Below the pieces are notes generated by a model. The model made no database searches, was not told the DNA's origin, and saw only the letters and a list, made by a program, of their open reading frames with translations. The translations under genes were made by a program, and so were the position numbers. From Gibbula magus (Eukaryota; Mollusca; Gastropoda; Trochida; Trochidae), in NCBI GenBank assembly GCA_936450465.1, contig OW388299.1, positions 43,969,548 through 44,033,547 on the forward strand: a DNA stretch of 64,000 bases. Reading direction: 5' to 3'. Shown piece by piece: positions 49,901 through 50,881 of this stretch (position 1 is its first letter; each line of letters opens with the position of its first letter).

Positions 49901-50089
49901 AATCATTAGATAAATTACCTTTAATGTATCTTCTCCCGATTTCTCAGCCTCTTCCAACCTTCTGAGTTTTCCTTCATACAATCCACGAAATTCTCCCAGC
50001 AAATTTTGCATTTGTCCACGTCCAGACGCGACATTTCTGCTGTATCTTCTAGTTGTCAGCGTGCTTTCAGAGCTGTACCTTTCCGTCAT
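1837..50089 (-). CDS. Long modular coiled-coil protein gene, 25 coding exons, 3' end outside window
   Basis: I do not recognise the protein. Joining 25 minus-strand exons at consensus GT-AG sites gives an open frame of 930 codons. Every junction is phase 0 except exon 5/6 (phase 2, completing a Ser codon). The product is charged, glutamine-rich and mostly heptad-like, with no signal peptide, membrane segment or catalytic domain visible, so a cytoskeletal or centrosomal scaffold is a reasonable inference. The N-terminus (about residues 1-30) is Ser/Thr/Arg-rich and probably disordered; residues 190-225 include a non-coiled stretch with GGGR. From residue 327 on, the exons follow 28-, 25- and 21-codon modules. 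Length and order argue against myosin (no motor, no 197-residue zones) and against lamins. Centrosomal families of the CEP135/TSGA10 kind are only loosely similar in composition. Exon boundaries are firm; identity is open. Confidence 0.85.
2239..2322 (-). CDS. Coiled-coil gene exon 24 (residues 875-902), 28-codon module
   Basis: 84 nt, acceptor TCCGCAG, donor GTCAGT, phase 0. Starts VDQKDTLIQQLRGDVE, closely matching exon 9 (MIRQLRGEI) at module positions 7-15. Ends ETVNK. Confidence 0.85.
2924..3091 (-). CDS. Coiled-coil gene exon 23 (residues 819-874), double 28-codon module
   Basis: 168 nt, exactly two 84-nt modules in one exon. Acceptor CCCCCAG, donor GTGAAT, phase 0. Heptad-rich, with LDEITRLEDKVRELNIEL in the middle and ends VDGLTHQ. 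GC content is visibly higher than in the neighbouring introns. Confidence 0.85.
3229..3451. mobile_element. 223-bp foldback element with 9-bp target duplication
   Basis: Terminal inverted repeats of about 45-50 bp begin CAACCTGCAAACGCAAGGCA and end in the complement (TGCATTGGGAAGTTG). The flanks are GCCCTAAAC (3220-3228) and GCCCTAAGC (3452-3460), a 9-bp duplication with one change. Related copies lie at 18930-19147 and, degraded, at about 21890-22075. No coding capacity. A 9-bp duplication fits Mutator-like elements; that class is inferred. Confidence 0.85.
3852..3914 (-). CDS. Coiled-coil gene exon 22 (residues 798-818), 21-codon module
   Basis: 63 nt, acceptor GTTGCAG, donor GTACAC, phase 0. 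VSQLNREVEQLKIQLRSSHN is three heptads. Together with exon 21 it makes 147 nt, the size of the fused 28+21 exons 8, 16 and 19. Confidence 0.85.
4738..4821 (-). CDS. Coiled-coil gene exon 21 (residues 770-797), 28-codon module
   Basis: 84 nt, acceptor TTCCTCAG, donor GTACAC, phase 0. Starts VKRREEAIKKLKMEQV and ends SSRYEEK. Aligns with the first 28 residues of exon 19 (RDEQISRLQRQV). Confidence 0.85.
5447..5605 (-). CDS. Coiled-coil gene exon 20 (residues 717-769), 28+25 module pair
   Basis: 159 nt, acceptor TTTCCACAG, donor GTCAGT, phase 0. The first 28 residues (LSRQDITVHQLSQDLNQ at the start) are the standard module; the last 25 end in DVLSTE, like the ILKSE, MFKSE and TLTSE ends of the 25-residue segments in exons 11, 18 and 15. 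Two broken partial copies of its 5' half lie just upstream in the intron. Confidence 0.88.
5692..5768 (-). pseudogene. Broken partial copy of exon 20 in intron 19
   Basis: The minus strand repeats the acceptor side of exon 20, including a readable VHQL-KDL segment. The acceptor CAG has become CAA, an in-phase TAG follows the first two codons, and a net 4-nt insertion shifts the frame before VHQL. It cannot serve as a normal exon. About 100 bp of intron separates it from the functional copy. Confidence 0.75.
5794..5838 (-). pseudogene. Second, more degraded copy of the exon 20 5' half
   Basis: Plus-strand TTTGTGCACTGTGATGTTTT matches the exon 20 segment TGGTGCACTGTGATGTCCTG, and a preceding GACCTTTGAGAA aligns with the exon 20 sequence just beside it. 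The acceptor region is no longer recognisable. With 5692-5768 it suggests serial local duplication. Confidence 0.55.
6212..6358 (-). CDS. Coiled-coil gene exon 19 (residues 668-716), 28+21 module pair
   Basis: 147 nt, acceptor CCGCACAG, donor GTAAGT, phase 0. Starts LISRDEQISRLQRQVRDVQD, and aligns clearly with exon 8 (VQDELTMKE versus LQDELAVKD). Closes the third 390-nt block (exons 17-19). Confidence 0.9.
6515..6668 (-). mobile_element. tRNA-derived SINE, main family, 3' fragment
   Basis: Matches the body of the copy at 10684-11014 (GATTTGGGGTTTAATGCC, then a GAGTATTTCAC-like stretch and GGAGAAAGC) with GAGGTGACGTGAGGTG tail units. It lacks the tRNA-like head, so it is truncated at its 5' (right) end. 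Confidence 0.75.
6954..7112 (-). CDS. Coiled-coil gene exon 18 (residues 615-667), 53-codon double module
   Basis: 159 nt, acceptor GTCCTAG, donor GTTAGT, phase 0. Starts IDRLQTEVQERD; residues 21-41 contain MFKSEMADKEEEVMRLKTDL, which aligns with exon 11 (ILKSELGRRDETIQKLRRDL). This is the clearest internal duplication in the protein. Confidence 0.9.
7156..7230 (+). mobile_element. tRNA-like SINE head or tRNA relic
   Basis: GGGGATGTAGCTCAGTTGGT matches a tRNA 5' arm with A box, and GGCCAGGGTTTGATTC resembles the B box (GGTTYGATTC). The cloverleaf arms are not intact and no CCA-side stem is clear, so a SINE promoter region is more likely than a working tRNA gene. It is unrelated to the main SINE family next to it (7314-7605) and lies on the other strand. 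Confidence 0.6.
7314..7605 (-). mobile_element. tRNA-derived SINE, main family
   Basis: Reading on the minus strand from a tRNA-like head (complement of GCGGGATTTGAACCCTGAACC) to a CACCTCACC tail at the left end. The GAGTATTTCAC-like stretch in the body is diverged (AGATTATTTCAC); GGGAGAAA, AACCATGGGTGGTACT and GTAGCATTGCAC are all present. Nearly full length but diverged. Confidence 0.8.
7794..7877 (-). CDS. Coiled-coil gene exon 17 (residues 587-614), 28-codon module
   Basis: 84 nt, acceptor GCACACAG, donor GTGAGA, phase 0. Starts TQEAQLRMDEAERELQ; the module pattern is kept but with Ala in place of Leu at position 11. Opens the third 390-nt block. Confidence 0.85.
8268..8646. mobile_element. 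Non-autonomous TIR element, GGGGCAGTAGCACG family
   Basis: Left end GAGCTGCAGCACATTTTTTG, right end ACGTGCTACAGCCCCTTTAA, with the family's internal GGCCATTTTAATGTGAACAC and AGAGGGTGAATAAT stretches. Other copies lie at 24411, 24966, 35262, 45023, 48313 and 52993. Its right end lies only about 12 bp from the exon 16 donor. Confidence 0.8.
8659..8805 (-). CDS. Coiled-coil gene exon 16 (residues 538-586), 28+21 module pair
   Basis: 147 nt, acceptor TATGACAG, donor GTGAGT, phase 0. Starts VSERHETIVKLRNENCDIED and ends KVSASK. Closes the second 390-nt block (exons 13-16). An unrelated mobile element ends about 12 bp into the next intron. Confidence 0.9.
9599..9673 (-). CDS. Coiled-coil gene exon 15 (residues 513-537), 25-codon module
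   Basis: 75 nt, acceptor GTCCCCAG, donor GTAAGT, phase 0. VNKLTTSLQRLQSSSKDTRD, then TLTSE. It is the only free-standing 25-codon module; elsewhere that unit is fused to a 28-codon one (exons 11, 18, 20). A 25-residue unit adds four residues to three heptads, a stutter. Confidence 0.85.
10684..11014 (-). mobile_element. Full-length tRNA-derived SINE, main family (reference copy)
   Basis: Minus strand: GGCGGGACTGCACAGTGGTT and TCCGGGGTTCGAATCCC form a tRNA-like head with A and B boxes. A body of about 260 bp follows, then a pentanucleotide tail (GAGGT on the plus strand, 10684-10714). This is the best-preserved copy in the window. Others: 6515, 7314, 23303, 25190, 29422, 30073, 32598, 33678, 41820, 43583, 43733 and 47449. 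Confidence 0.9.
11540..11735. repeat. 22-bp minisatellite, ACAGGGTAAGCATTCCAGAT type
   Basis: About eight degenerate units of AACAGGGTAAGCATTCCAGA. The cleanest run (11614-11680) has 22-bp spacing. It ends about 60 bp from the exon 14 donor (11797). Confidence 0.75.
11797..11880 (-). CDS. Coiled-coil gene exon 14 (residues 485-512), 28-codon module
   Basis: 84 nt, acceptor CCCTACAG, donor GTAGCA (weak), phase 0. Starts ASGLRGKVTRLDSELQ and ends SSEAQTQ. With exon 15 it totals 159 nt, the size of exons 11, 18 and 20. Confidence 0.82.
12952..13035 (-). CDS. Coiled-coil gene exon 13 (residues 457-484), 28-codon module
   Basis: 84 nt, acceptor CTGTTGCAG, donor GTAAGC, phase 0. Starts VHRYETRMKALEDEIN, close to exons 9 (VGKYEDMIRQLRGEI) and 10 (VTHFERRIRTLENEL). 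Confidence 0.88.
13239..13352. mobile_element. Small foldback element (about 114 bp)
   Basis: ATATTTTCAAAGCTCTCTTA near the left end pairs with TAAGACAGCTTCGAAAATAT at the right end, each beside an AGCGCTAAGAT or ATCTTAGCACT segment. Inverted arms of about 35 bp with several mismatches. No coding content. Confidence 0.6.
13360..16225. other. Intron 12 remainder, no gene
   Basis: AT-rich intron sequence between exon 13 and exon 12. It contains the GGATT-rich repeat at 14816-15172 and long A/T runs (14380-14760). I see no exon, RNA gene or identifiable element in the rest. Confidence 0.5.
14816..15172. repeat. GGGATT-rich satellite-like array
   Basis: Alternating units of ATTTGGGATTAGGATTCAGC and ATAAGGATTGGATTAGGGAT recur with a higher-order spacing of roughly 80-100 bp. 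The plus strand is open in one frame (GWGLGFGIRI type), a composition artefact. The G-run strand could form G-quadruplexes, but this is not shown. Confidence 0.85.
16226..16288 (-). CDS. Coiled-coil gene exon 12 (residues 436-456), 21-codon module
   Basis: 63 nt, acceptor GATTTTTAG, donor GTAACT, phase 0. Residues LDNNVRVQHKFEGQHKRHQE: His-rich and weaker in heptad pattern than the others. Closes the first 390-nt block (exons 9-12). Confidence 0.8.
17229..17387 (-). CDS. Coiled-coil gene exon 11 (residues 383-435), 25+28 module pair
   Basis: 159 nt, acceptor GTTTCCAG, donor GTAAGA, phase 0. The 25-residue part runs from IGALQERLRD to ILKSE, followed by LGRRDETIQKLRRDLLAIQE. Homologous along its length to exon 18. 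Confidence 0.9.
17619..17702 (-). CDS. Coiled-coil gene exon 10 (residues 355-382), 28-codon module
   Basis: 84 nt, acceptor TCTTTCCAG, donor GTGAGA, phase 0. Starts VTHFERRIRTLENELRESKE and ends KSLDE. Textbook heptads. Confidence 0.9.
17803..18017. mobile_element. TIR element rich in GGAACATGTTC palindromes
   Basis: ACCAAAGTTTG near the left end is the complement of CAAACTTTGGT near 18004-18014, and GTTTCGAACAA pairs with GATGTTCGGAC. The interior holds several AACATGTTC or AACATTGTTC palindromes (about 17857, 17883, 17933). Non-coding foldback element in intron 9. Confidence 0.65.
18040..18508. mobile_element. GC-rich TIR element
   Basis: The left end TGGGGGGACTTGA then CCGGGCTATCGCCCGGG matches the complement of the right end (CCGGATAGCCCGGTCAAGTG then CCCCCA). 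The left 200 bp are far richer in GC than the surrounding intron and contain repeated CCGGGCTATCG-type and CGCCCG motifs. No coding potential, no clear target duplication. Confidence 0.65.
18695..18778 (-). CDS. Coiled-coil gene exon 9 (residues 327-354), 28-codon module
   Basis: 84 nt, acceptor ATTTCTCAG, donor GTGAGT, phase 0. Starts VGKYEDMIRQLRGEISAMKD. First exon of the regular modular region and of the first 390-nt block. Confidence 0.9.
18930..19147. mobile_element. 218-bp foldback element with perfect 9-bp target duplication
   Basis: Begins CAACTTCCAAACGCAAGGCA and ends TGCATTGGGAAGTTG, with inverted ends of about 48 bp. Flanked on both sides by CTCTACGTA (18921-18929 and 19148-19156). 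Same family as 3229-3451. The intact duplication suggests a fairly recent insertion. Confidence 0.9.
19481..19627 (-). CDS. Coiled-coil gene exon 8 (residues 278-326), 28+21 module pair
   Basis: 147 nt, acceptor TCCTTACAG, donor GTAGTG, phase 0. Starts LQNRERKVGSLTGQLQELQD and ends HAAAE. An AG 6 nt further in (CTTCAG) could act as an alternative in-frame acceptor and remove two residues. Confidence 0.88.
19640..20026. mobile_element. TGACGTCA hairpin element, family 1 copy A
   Basis: Shares long segments with 57472-57837: TTATTACCCATATGGTTGAA, GTGCACATATCACG, CCTAGCAACCAT, two TGACGTCA sites near 19774 and 19795, and a terminal hairpin whose arms contain GTGTGCCATACTACTTTTAC and its complement. 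Ends in GGTAATAA, the complement of the left TTATTACC. It begins only about 12-25 bp from exon 8. Confidence 0.75.
20270..20886. repeat. 21-bp minisatellite abutting the exon 7 donor
   Basis: About 28 units of GAGATTTATATGGAAACAGTA and variants, cleanest at 20600-20720. The array runs up to the exon 7 donor: the intron opens GTATGTTTCCATATAAATC on the minus strand, already repeat sequence. Because 21 is a multiple of 3, the minus strand stays open for about 150 codons in frame with exon 7 (unit CFHINLY). Confidence 0.92.
20887..21000 (-). CDS. Coiled-coil gene exon 7 (residues 240-277)
   Basis: 114 nt, acceptor GTTTGCAG, donor GTATGT, phase 0. Starts RSSSESRQEYSSQSDYSVSK (Ser-rich linker) and becomes coiled coil (LRKYEQKLEDMQFE). 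If intron 7 were retained, the frame would continue through the 21-bp array to a stop at 20434-20436. Confidence 0.88.
21139..21662. mobile_element. TGACGTCA hairpin element, family 2 copy A
   Basis: Contains TTATATGATTGCAGGTGAAA, GTTATCAGTCACTAGTGAAA, GACGTCAT repeated three times (21318-21362), ATATAATAAATAGAAAA, and a hairpin whose arms carry TGACAAATAC.ATGTTTATCTC and its complement (about 21478-21606). Related copies lie at 37533, 44110 and, in part, 57950. Confidence 0.75.
21756..21861 (-). CDS. Coiled-coil gene exon 6 (residues 204-239)
   Basis: 106 nt, acceptor CGTTACAG, donor GTACAG. Completes a Ser codon split with exon 5 (phase 2), then RHTEDVGGGRVSDLQDQLRR and ends QIHDK, phase 0. 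The GGG run marks a break before the coil resumes. Confidence 0.88.
21890..22075. mobile_element. Degraded member of the 9-bp-duplication foldback family
   Basis: CCATAACTCTCCATCACTGG near the left pairs with TTAGCTAGTGATGAAGACTA near the right, and the order of motifs follows 3229-3451 and 18930-19147. No duplication is visible at this divergence. Confidence 0.55.
22270..22343 (-). CDS. Coiled-coil gene exon 5 (residues 180-203 and part of 204)
   Basis: 74 nt, acceptor CGTTTTCAG, donor GTAAGT, phase 2 at its 3' end: the only non-zero phase in the gene. Starts IDNVRFRELTVDQVFGSMHE and ends TYTK. This segment is less heptad-like and could be a short conserved domain worth a profile search. 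Confidence 0.85.
23044..23175 (-). CDS. Coiled-coil gene exon 4 (residues 136-179)
   Basis: 132 nt, acceptor TATTTATAG, donor GTAGGG, phase 0. Starts ECKSRLARQEDLVSKLRDEN and ends TARTTNRWE. Coiled coil in the first half. Confidence 0.88.
23303..23710 (-). mobile_element. Main-family SINE interrupted by a short insert
   Basis: The body and tRNA-like head (complement of GATTCGAACCCCAGACCTC) match 10684-11014, but about 110 bp replaces the usual junction near 23500-23612. The insert contains CTAAGGTTAACCTTAG, a palindrome, suggesting a nested small foldback element. Confidence 0.7.
23951..24034 (-). CDS. Coiled-coil gene exon 3 (residues 108-135), 28 codons
   Basis: 84 nt, acceptor TTAATTTCAG, donor GTATGT, phase 0. 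Starts DYVSKTRDLERELRNLAVEK. It follows both exon 2 and the alternative first exon at 39869-40045 in frame, so both isoforms would share everything from here on. Confidence 0.9.
24411..24765. mobile_element. GGGGCAGTAGCACG-family TIR element
   Basis: Left end AAAGGGGCAGTATCACGTTT, right end AAAAAACGTGCTACTGCATG. Internal AAATGGCCGCCATGCAATTT and GTAATAAGATGTTTTACCCT match the other copies. The last bases of the right inverted repeat are lost. Confidence 0.8.
24966..25172. mobile_element. Truncated GGGGCAGTAGCACG-family element, opposite orientation
   Basis: GGCGGCCATTTTAATGTGAA through CATTTCATCGACTTATTTGA is the complement of the interior of 24411-24765. With that copy it makes a head-to-head pair around about 200 bp of other sequence, potentially hairpin-forming. 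Confidence 0.75.
25190..25302 (-). mobile_element. Main-family SINE, tRNA-head fragment
   Basis: Complement of a tRNA-like head: AACCACTGCGCTATC with GGTTTCGGACC at the B-box position (degraded). It follows the truncated element at 24966-25172; the body and tail are missing. Confidence 0.6.
26808..26868 (-). mobile_element. Second SINE family, 3' end with CTCA tail
   Basis: GAGTGAGTGAGTGAG then TTTAACGCCGCTTCGGCAG: on the minus strand a short SINE 3' end with a CTCA tail. It is shorter than and different from the main family, though both share an ACGCC/ATGCCGCTT motif. Confidence 0.55.
26878..27375. mobile_element. TIR element with ends AAGTTGAGGTGATGAAGAAT
   Basis: The left 48 bp (GAAGAAAATTTTATGGGTAC, then CAACTTCTTTATTC) are the complement, with few changes, of the right end (GAATAAAGAAGTTGCGTATC, then ATAAAATTTTCTTCATCCTT). 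About 400 bp of non-coding interior. Confidence 0.7.
27415..27645. repeat. Two-copy tandem duplication, about 130 bp
   Basis: AGCTGGTCCCGAATGGCTGT, then CACCTAATATACCTTTGACA, recurs as CCTAGTCCCAAGTGACGGAC, then ACCTACTATCTTTGACACTA, each followed by a GAAGATTA stretch. Old and diverged. Confidence 0.55.
27905..28265. mobile_element. TGACGTCA hairpin element, family 3
   Basis: Contains three TGACGTCATAAT units (27974-28029) plus AACGTCATAATGAGAGCG, and a hairpin with arms TAACATGTTTATGAAACTCG and the complement CGTTTCATAAACATGTTATC (about 28130-28225). Ends GTATTCTATATGTAACA. Same layout as family 2 but different arms. Confidence 0.7.
29422..29728 (-). mobile_element. Main-family SINE, near full length
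   Basis: Left tail GCGAGGTGAG, body GGGTTTAAGGCTGCTTTCAA, right tRNA-like head with AACCACTGCGCTATCCCGCC. The B-box region is degraded (TGATTTGAAGCC). Confidence 0.8.
30073..30378 (-). mobile_element. Main-family SINE, diverged
   Basis: Body matches at GCTTTCAAGAGTATTTCACT and GTACTGCTCTGAGATTCAGT. The head is degraded (GAAGGATTTGAACCTCAGCC). Tail only GAGGTCAGGTGAG. Confidence 0.75.
30385..31440. repeat. Degenerate tandem repeat, period about 140 bp, seven to eight units
   Basis: The segment CTTGAGGACCACCTCACTTC recurs near 30724, 30861, 31000, 31122, 31262 and 31407, with GGTCCAAAACTGTTCAAGG, GTGAGGACAAGACC and CACAGTGTGTT at fixed places between. Spacing varies from 122 to 145 bp. A dispersed unit occurs at 32195-32345. 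Non-coding. Confidence 0.88.
32142..32425. repeat. Direct repeat of about 60 bp flanking a 140-bp-repeat unit
   Basis: AACCTGGCAACTTTTGATCC, then GGGCTGGTTAATTTTGAGCT, occurs at 32154 and again near 32373, each followed by TTTTCTTTAAT. Between them lies one copy of the 140-bp repeat unit, so a larger segment was duplicated or inserted here. Confidence 0.7.
32598..32692 (-). mobile_element. Main-family SINE, head fragment
   Basis: Complement of a tRNA-like head: GCCGGGATTCAAACCCAAGA and TTATTGATCCAAGGCTGTA. The body is represented only by CTCTACAACAGATAAGG. Confidence 0.6.
32990..33160. repeat. Dispersed repeat, GGACTCGCAGCTTAAATT family
   Basis: CATGCAGAGTCAAGGGACTT through CAGGGGACTCGCAGCTTAAA then a TCCTTTCCAAATTTTATGAG stretch. 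Related copies at about 34560-34770 and 48007-48160, with a fragment near 5340-5370. Part of the copy here is open on the plus strand, but the frame is not shared between copies. Confidence 0.6.
33678..33862 (-). mobile_element. Main-family SINE, rearranged
   Basis: TGGAACTAGCGAACCATGG and GTAGCATTGCACCCAATG of the body are present, followed by two copies of the head region (ACCGGGATTTGGACCCC and GGCGGGATTCGAACCCTGG), suggesting a small internal duplication. Confidence 0.65.
34560..34770. repeat. Dispersed repeat, GGACTCGCAGCTTAAATT family, second copy
   Basis: ACAAATATGACTTTTAGAGT, ATGAGTCCTAGAAAATATAA and GGGACACGCAGTTTAAATTT match the order in 32990-33160 and 48007-48160, with about 20-25 percent visible differences. 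Confidence 0.55.
35262..35765. mobile_element. Long, diverged GGGGCAGTAGCACG-family element
   Basis: Left end TTTAAAGGTGCAGGAGCATG, then TTTTTTGTAAATC; right end GAAAGCAAAACATGCTACAG. Interior GCGGCCATTTTCACGTAAAC and AGAGGGTAAATTATTTCATA match the other copies. It is longer than they are (about 500 versus 360 bp). Confidence 0.65.
36029..36230 (+). mobile_element. tRNA-derived SINE, third family, plus strand
   Basis: AAAATGGTGTAGTGGTTAGC (A box) and CCCGGGTTCGAATCCCTGTG (B box) head the element. The body has GCCCCTGGGCAAGACACTTC and TGTTTAAATGGGTACCTGAA, a stretch that I recall as a conserved central domain in many invertebrate SINEs (exact family name not asserted). Not a tRNA gene: the 3' acceptor strand is missing. 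Confidence 0.8.
36405..36860. mobile_element. TGACGTCA-type hairpin element, family 4
   Basis: Hairpin arms near 36437-36530 (GAATAAAACAGAGCAGGGAGC then ATAAAACAC, paired with GTGTTTTATGCTCTGTGCTA then TTTTATTC), joined to a region with GACGTCATTTGCTAAGCGAC. Same general plan as families 1-3 and 5, with different arms. Confidence 0.6.
37533..37845. mobile_element. TGACGTCA hairpin element, family 2 copy B
   Basis: TATATGACGAGCAATGAAAT, ACAGTGAAAATAACTTAAAT, CAGTGACTGATATAATTTGA, GGTCACAGTGTTACTGTGGT and GTCATATAATAAATAGAAT follow the order of 21139-21662 and, in reverse, 44110-44520. Its GACGTCA sites are decayed (GACATCATAAAAC). Confidence 0.7.
38322..38533. mobile_element. CACTAGTCC-ended element, copy A
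   Basis: Starts GGGTTCGAAATTAGCACTAG, ends AAAGGTTTATTTCGATCCCT. About 85-90 percent identical by eye to 41066-41278. Short ends GGGT(T/C)GAAAT are inverted (ATTTCGA.CCC). Non-autonomous. Confidence 0.8.
39869..40045 (-). CDS. Alternative first coding exon: Ser-Pro repeats and PP1-docking motif
   Basis: 177 nt (59 codons) from ATG 40045-40043 to a strong GTGAGT donor, phase 0. It splices in frame to exon 3 at 24034, giving a shorter isoform that replaces residues 1-107. The segment has seven Ser-Pro sites in RSP repeats (RSPSQSP, GRSPIRSPSRSPIRSPGGSP), candidate targets of proline-directed kinases, followed by KRVTW, which fits the PP1-binding RVxF consensus ([RK]x(0-1)[VI]x[FW]). I chose this ATG because an in-frame TAG lies upstream and no ATG precedes it after that stop. 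There is no convincing acceptor upstream, so an internal exon is less likely. It could also be the 5' exon of an unrelated nested gene. Confidence 0.6.
40095..40420. repeat. Degenerate two-copy repeat upstream of the alternative first exon
   Basis: TATCCAAGTTAATTATTGGG near 40151 recurs as TATCCATGTTAATCATTGGG near 40309, followed in both by ACC(C)ACCCA and GCTATAAGCTAATTATTGAAAT-like sequence. Period about 158 bp. The position (50-375 bp upstream of the ATG) is where a promoter for the short isoform should lie. Confidence 0.65.
41066..41278. mobile_element. CACTAGTCC-ended element, copy B
   Basis: Starts GGGTTCAAAATTAGCACTAG, ends AAAGGTTAATTTCGACCCCT. Same internal order as 38322-38533 (GAAGCTGGGCT, AAATTTGAGGTGAAATGATC, ATGTATTTGGCTAGCT). 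Same orientation as copy A. Confidence 0.8.
41820..41946 (-). mobile_element. Main-family SINE, 3' fragment
   Basis: GAGAGGTTAGGTGACATGAA tail side, ATTTCAAGAATATTTCCCTC, TAGCAGGGAGAAAGTCCACA. The head and most of the body are absent. Confidence 0.5.
42779..43167. mobile_element. 389-bp foldback element with perfect 9-bp target duplication
   Basis: Inverted ends exceed 110 bp: CATCCTCGGTTACCCATGGT on the left, its near-complement on the right (AATGGGTAACCGAGGATG), and further in TACTCAAATTACCCGCCTTT paired with AAGGGCGGGTAATTTGAGTA. Flanked by TATATTGAA at 42770-42778 and 43168-43176. The interior of about 170 bp holds no usable ORF. Confidence 0.92.
43583..43705 (-). mobile_element. Main-family SINE, 5' fragment
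   Basis: GCTGGAACTAGCAAACCATT, GTAGTATTGCACCTAAACCT and GCGGGATTTGAACTCTGAAC correspond to the right half of the reference copy at 10684-11014. Confidence 0.65.
43733..43890 (-). mobile_element. Main-family SINE, 3' fragment
   Basis: GAAGGTGAGGCTTTCAAAAG through GGCTGGAACTGGCGAACCAT and GTAGTATTGCATCC. It breaks off before the head. Next to 43583-43705, so two insertions sit almost back to back in the same orientation. Confidence 0.65.
44110..44520. mobile_element. TGACGTCA hairpin element, family 2 copy C, reverse orientation
   Basis: Complement order of 37533-37845: hairpin at about 44155-44235, TTCTATTTATTATAAAATGA, CACCACAGTAACACTGTGAC, TGACGTCATAAACCAATTCG, GACCATTGTTTTTGTGA, ATATCAGTCACTGGTCGCAG, ending ATTGCTCGTCATATAATAAA. 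Confidence 0.75.
45023..45800. mobile_element. GGGGCAGTAGCACG-family element split by a hairpin element
   Basis: The left part (45023-45085: AAAGGGACGGTAGCACATTT to CCCATTTATAATTT) and right part (about 45490-45800: TATGTCATTTATATTTACTT to ACGTGCTACTGCCCCTTTAA) form one copy when the intervening block is removed. Compare the uninterrupted copy at 48313-48675. Confidence 0.8.
45087..45489. mobile_element. TGACGTCA hairpin element, family 5, nested insertion
   Basis: A near-perfect hairpin (45087-45230) opens the element: arms start AGAATAACCAACTCGGTACG and end in its complement. After it comes GGGCGGCCGCTGTGAAGG, CGCCACAGTAACATTGTGAC, TGACGTCATAAGATAATTCG and TTATGACGTCATAG. The core matches family 2 (44110-44520); the hairpin does not. 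Younger than its host element. Confidence 0.8.
47188..47364. mobile_element. 177-bp pogo/Tigger-like non-autonomous element
   Basis: CAGTCAAGCCGCGATAATCC and CGATAATCCGAATCTCG on the left; CGTTCGGATTATCGAGGCCT on the right, then CATTG. Flanked by TA on both sides. Ends with GATAATCCGAA-type sequence are typical of pogo/Tigger (Tc1/mariner superfamily) elements. No transposase. Confidence 0.85.
47449..47705 (-). mobile_element. Main-family SINE, near full length
   Basis: Tail GAGGTGAAGTGAGGTGATTT, body GGTGGTACTGAGCTGAAATT, head complement GGCGGGATTCGAACCACGGA. It ends about 80 bp from the exon 2 donor (47788). Confidence 0.85.
47788..47937 (-). CDS. Coiled-coil gene exon 2 (residues 58-107)
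   Basis: 150 nt, acceptor TTTTTCCACAG, donor GTAAGT, phase 0. Starts TRVRILQSYVNDLSEQNEVL and ends KTSGTAK. Strong heptads; absent from the predicted short isoform. Confidence 0.92.
48007..48160. repeat. Dispersed repeat, GGACTCGCAGCTTAAATT family, third copy
   Basis: AGAGTCTATTGTGAGTCCCA, CAGGGGACTCGCAGCTTAAA and TATGAGTCCTTTCCAAATAT match 32990-33160. Confidence 0.6.
48313..48675. mobile_element. GGGGCAGTAGCACG-family TIR element, complete
   Basis: TTAAAGGGGCAGTAGCATGA to CTGCAACTGCCCCTTTAA, with an uninterrupted interior of about 330 bp (TAGAGGGTAAAGCATCCTAT, GGCAGCCATTTTATTGTGAA, ACATTTCATTGACTTATTTG). TTAA occurs at both ends, which would fit a TTAA target, not proven. Confidence 0.85.
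49174..49393. mobile_element. 220-bp foldback element, copy 1
   Basis: CAGGGCCGTGTTCAAGAGAG to CTGTTATGGAACGGAGCCCA. Contains a hairpin (TAATCGC..GCGATTA) and repeated GAGCGATTA/GCGCTACTTGAG words. The reverse-orientation partner at 53582-53801 has the same length. Confidence 0.8.
49919..50089 (-). CDS. Coiled-coil gene exon 1, start of the long isoform (residues 1-57)
   Basis: 171 nt from ATG 50089-50087 to donor GTAATT, phase 0. Starts MTERYSSESTLTTRRYSRNV (basic, Ser/Thr-rich, probably disordered), then LLGEFRGLYEGKLRRLEEAE, where the coil begins. Just upstream, AAATAAACGCAG|GTCACA resembles an acceptor, so a 5' UTR intron is possible. Chosen as the start because no ATG lies further 5' in this open frame. 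Confidence 0.88.
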
Positions 50090-50770
50090 TGTGACCTGCG
50101 TTTATTTAGTTGTATGAAATGGAAAATTATCCCCATCTACCGCCACATTATCACAACGCAGCATCACTCGAGTTAGACTCCATTTGTAAACATCAACGTC
50201 GCCATGATAGATTTTTGTGCAGCGATGTTATGAGCATTGCGATTGGTTACAACTAGATCTCCACGGGAAATAAGACAGCTGTTCATTGGCTAATCACAAG
50301 CGATTAGTTTCACGCTTTCGTTTACAGAGAAAGAAAGCAAGATTGTTCGCCTGCGATACCCTTTTTCTATATTAATAAATTGATAATCGACCGTAAGAGG
50401 TGAAAGATTTGAAGGACTATTCAATTGTAGTGTATTTTGATTAATGAATCACTGTGAAATTGCTTACAATTTTAAAAACTTCCCTATGAAAATGTGAATC
50501 GAAACCGCGAAACAAGCTAAAACATGTTGAATGTTGGACATTTGATACGAGGCGCTAGTTAGCATGAATGCCGCTAATTATAACCAAATTAATCGCAAGA
50601 GAACAAAAGTAAAATGGGCTTACAAATTTAAGCGCTTGACAGAGAGCGATAAAACCTTATAACCTGGGCCAAATAGAAATCTTTTCTTTGAAAATGTTAA
50701 CATTAAATATTTATTCATTCTAAATTACGCAGACGCACAGGGATTTGGTTGAGAGAAGAATATGAAAATA

Positions 50771-50881
50771 CAGTCTAAGTAAACCTTGCCACACTATTAT
50801 CCGTTACACTCCTATACTGAGTGATTCAGACTCAGTATAGGAGTGTAACGGTTAATAGTGTGGCTAGGTTTACTTAGACTG
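50771..50881. mobile_element. 111-bp near-perfect palindrome with 9-bp target duplication
   Basis: Arms of 52 bp (CAGTCTAAGTAAACCTTGCC at the left end) differ at two positions and enclose a 7-nt loop. Exactly flanked by ATGAAAATA on both sides (50762-50770, 50882-50890). Essentially all inverted repeat: a minimal foldback element. Confidence 0.93.

Noticed and set aside
1837..50089. Myosin heavy chain or lamin identity for the long gene
   Set aside because: No motor domain, no intermediate-filament end motifs, different zone length. The 28-residue periodicity alone is not enough.
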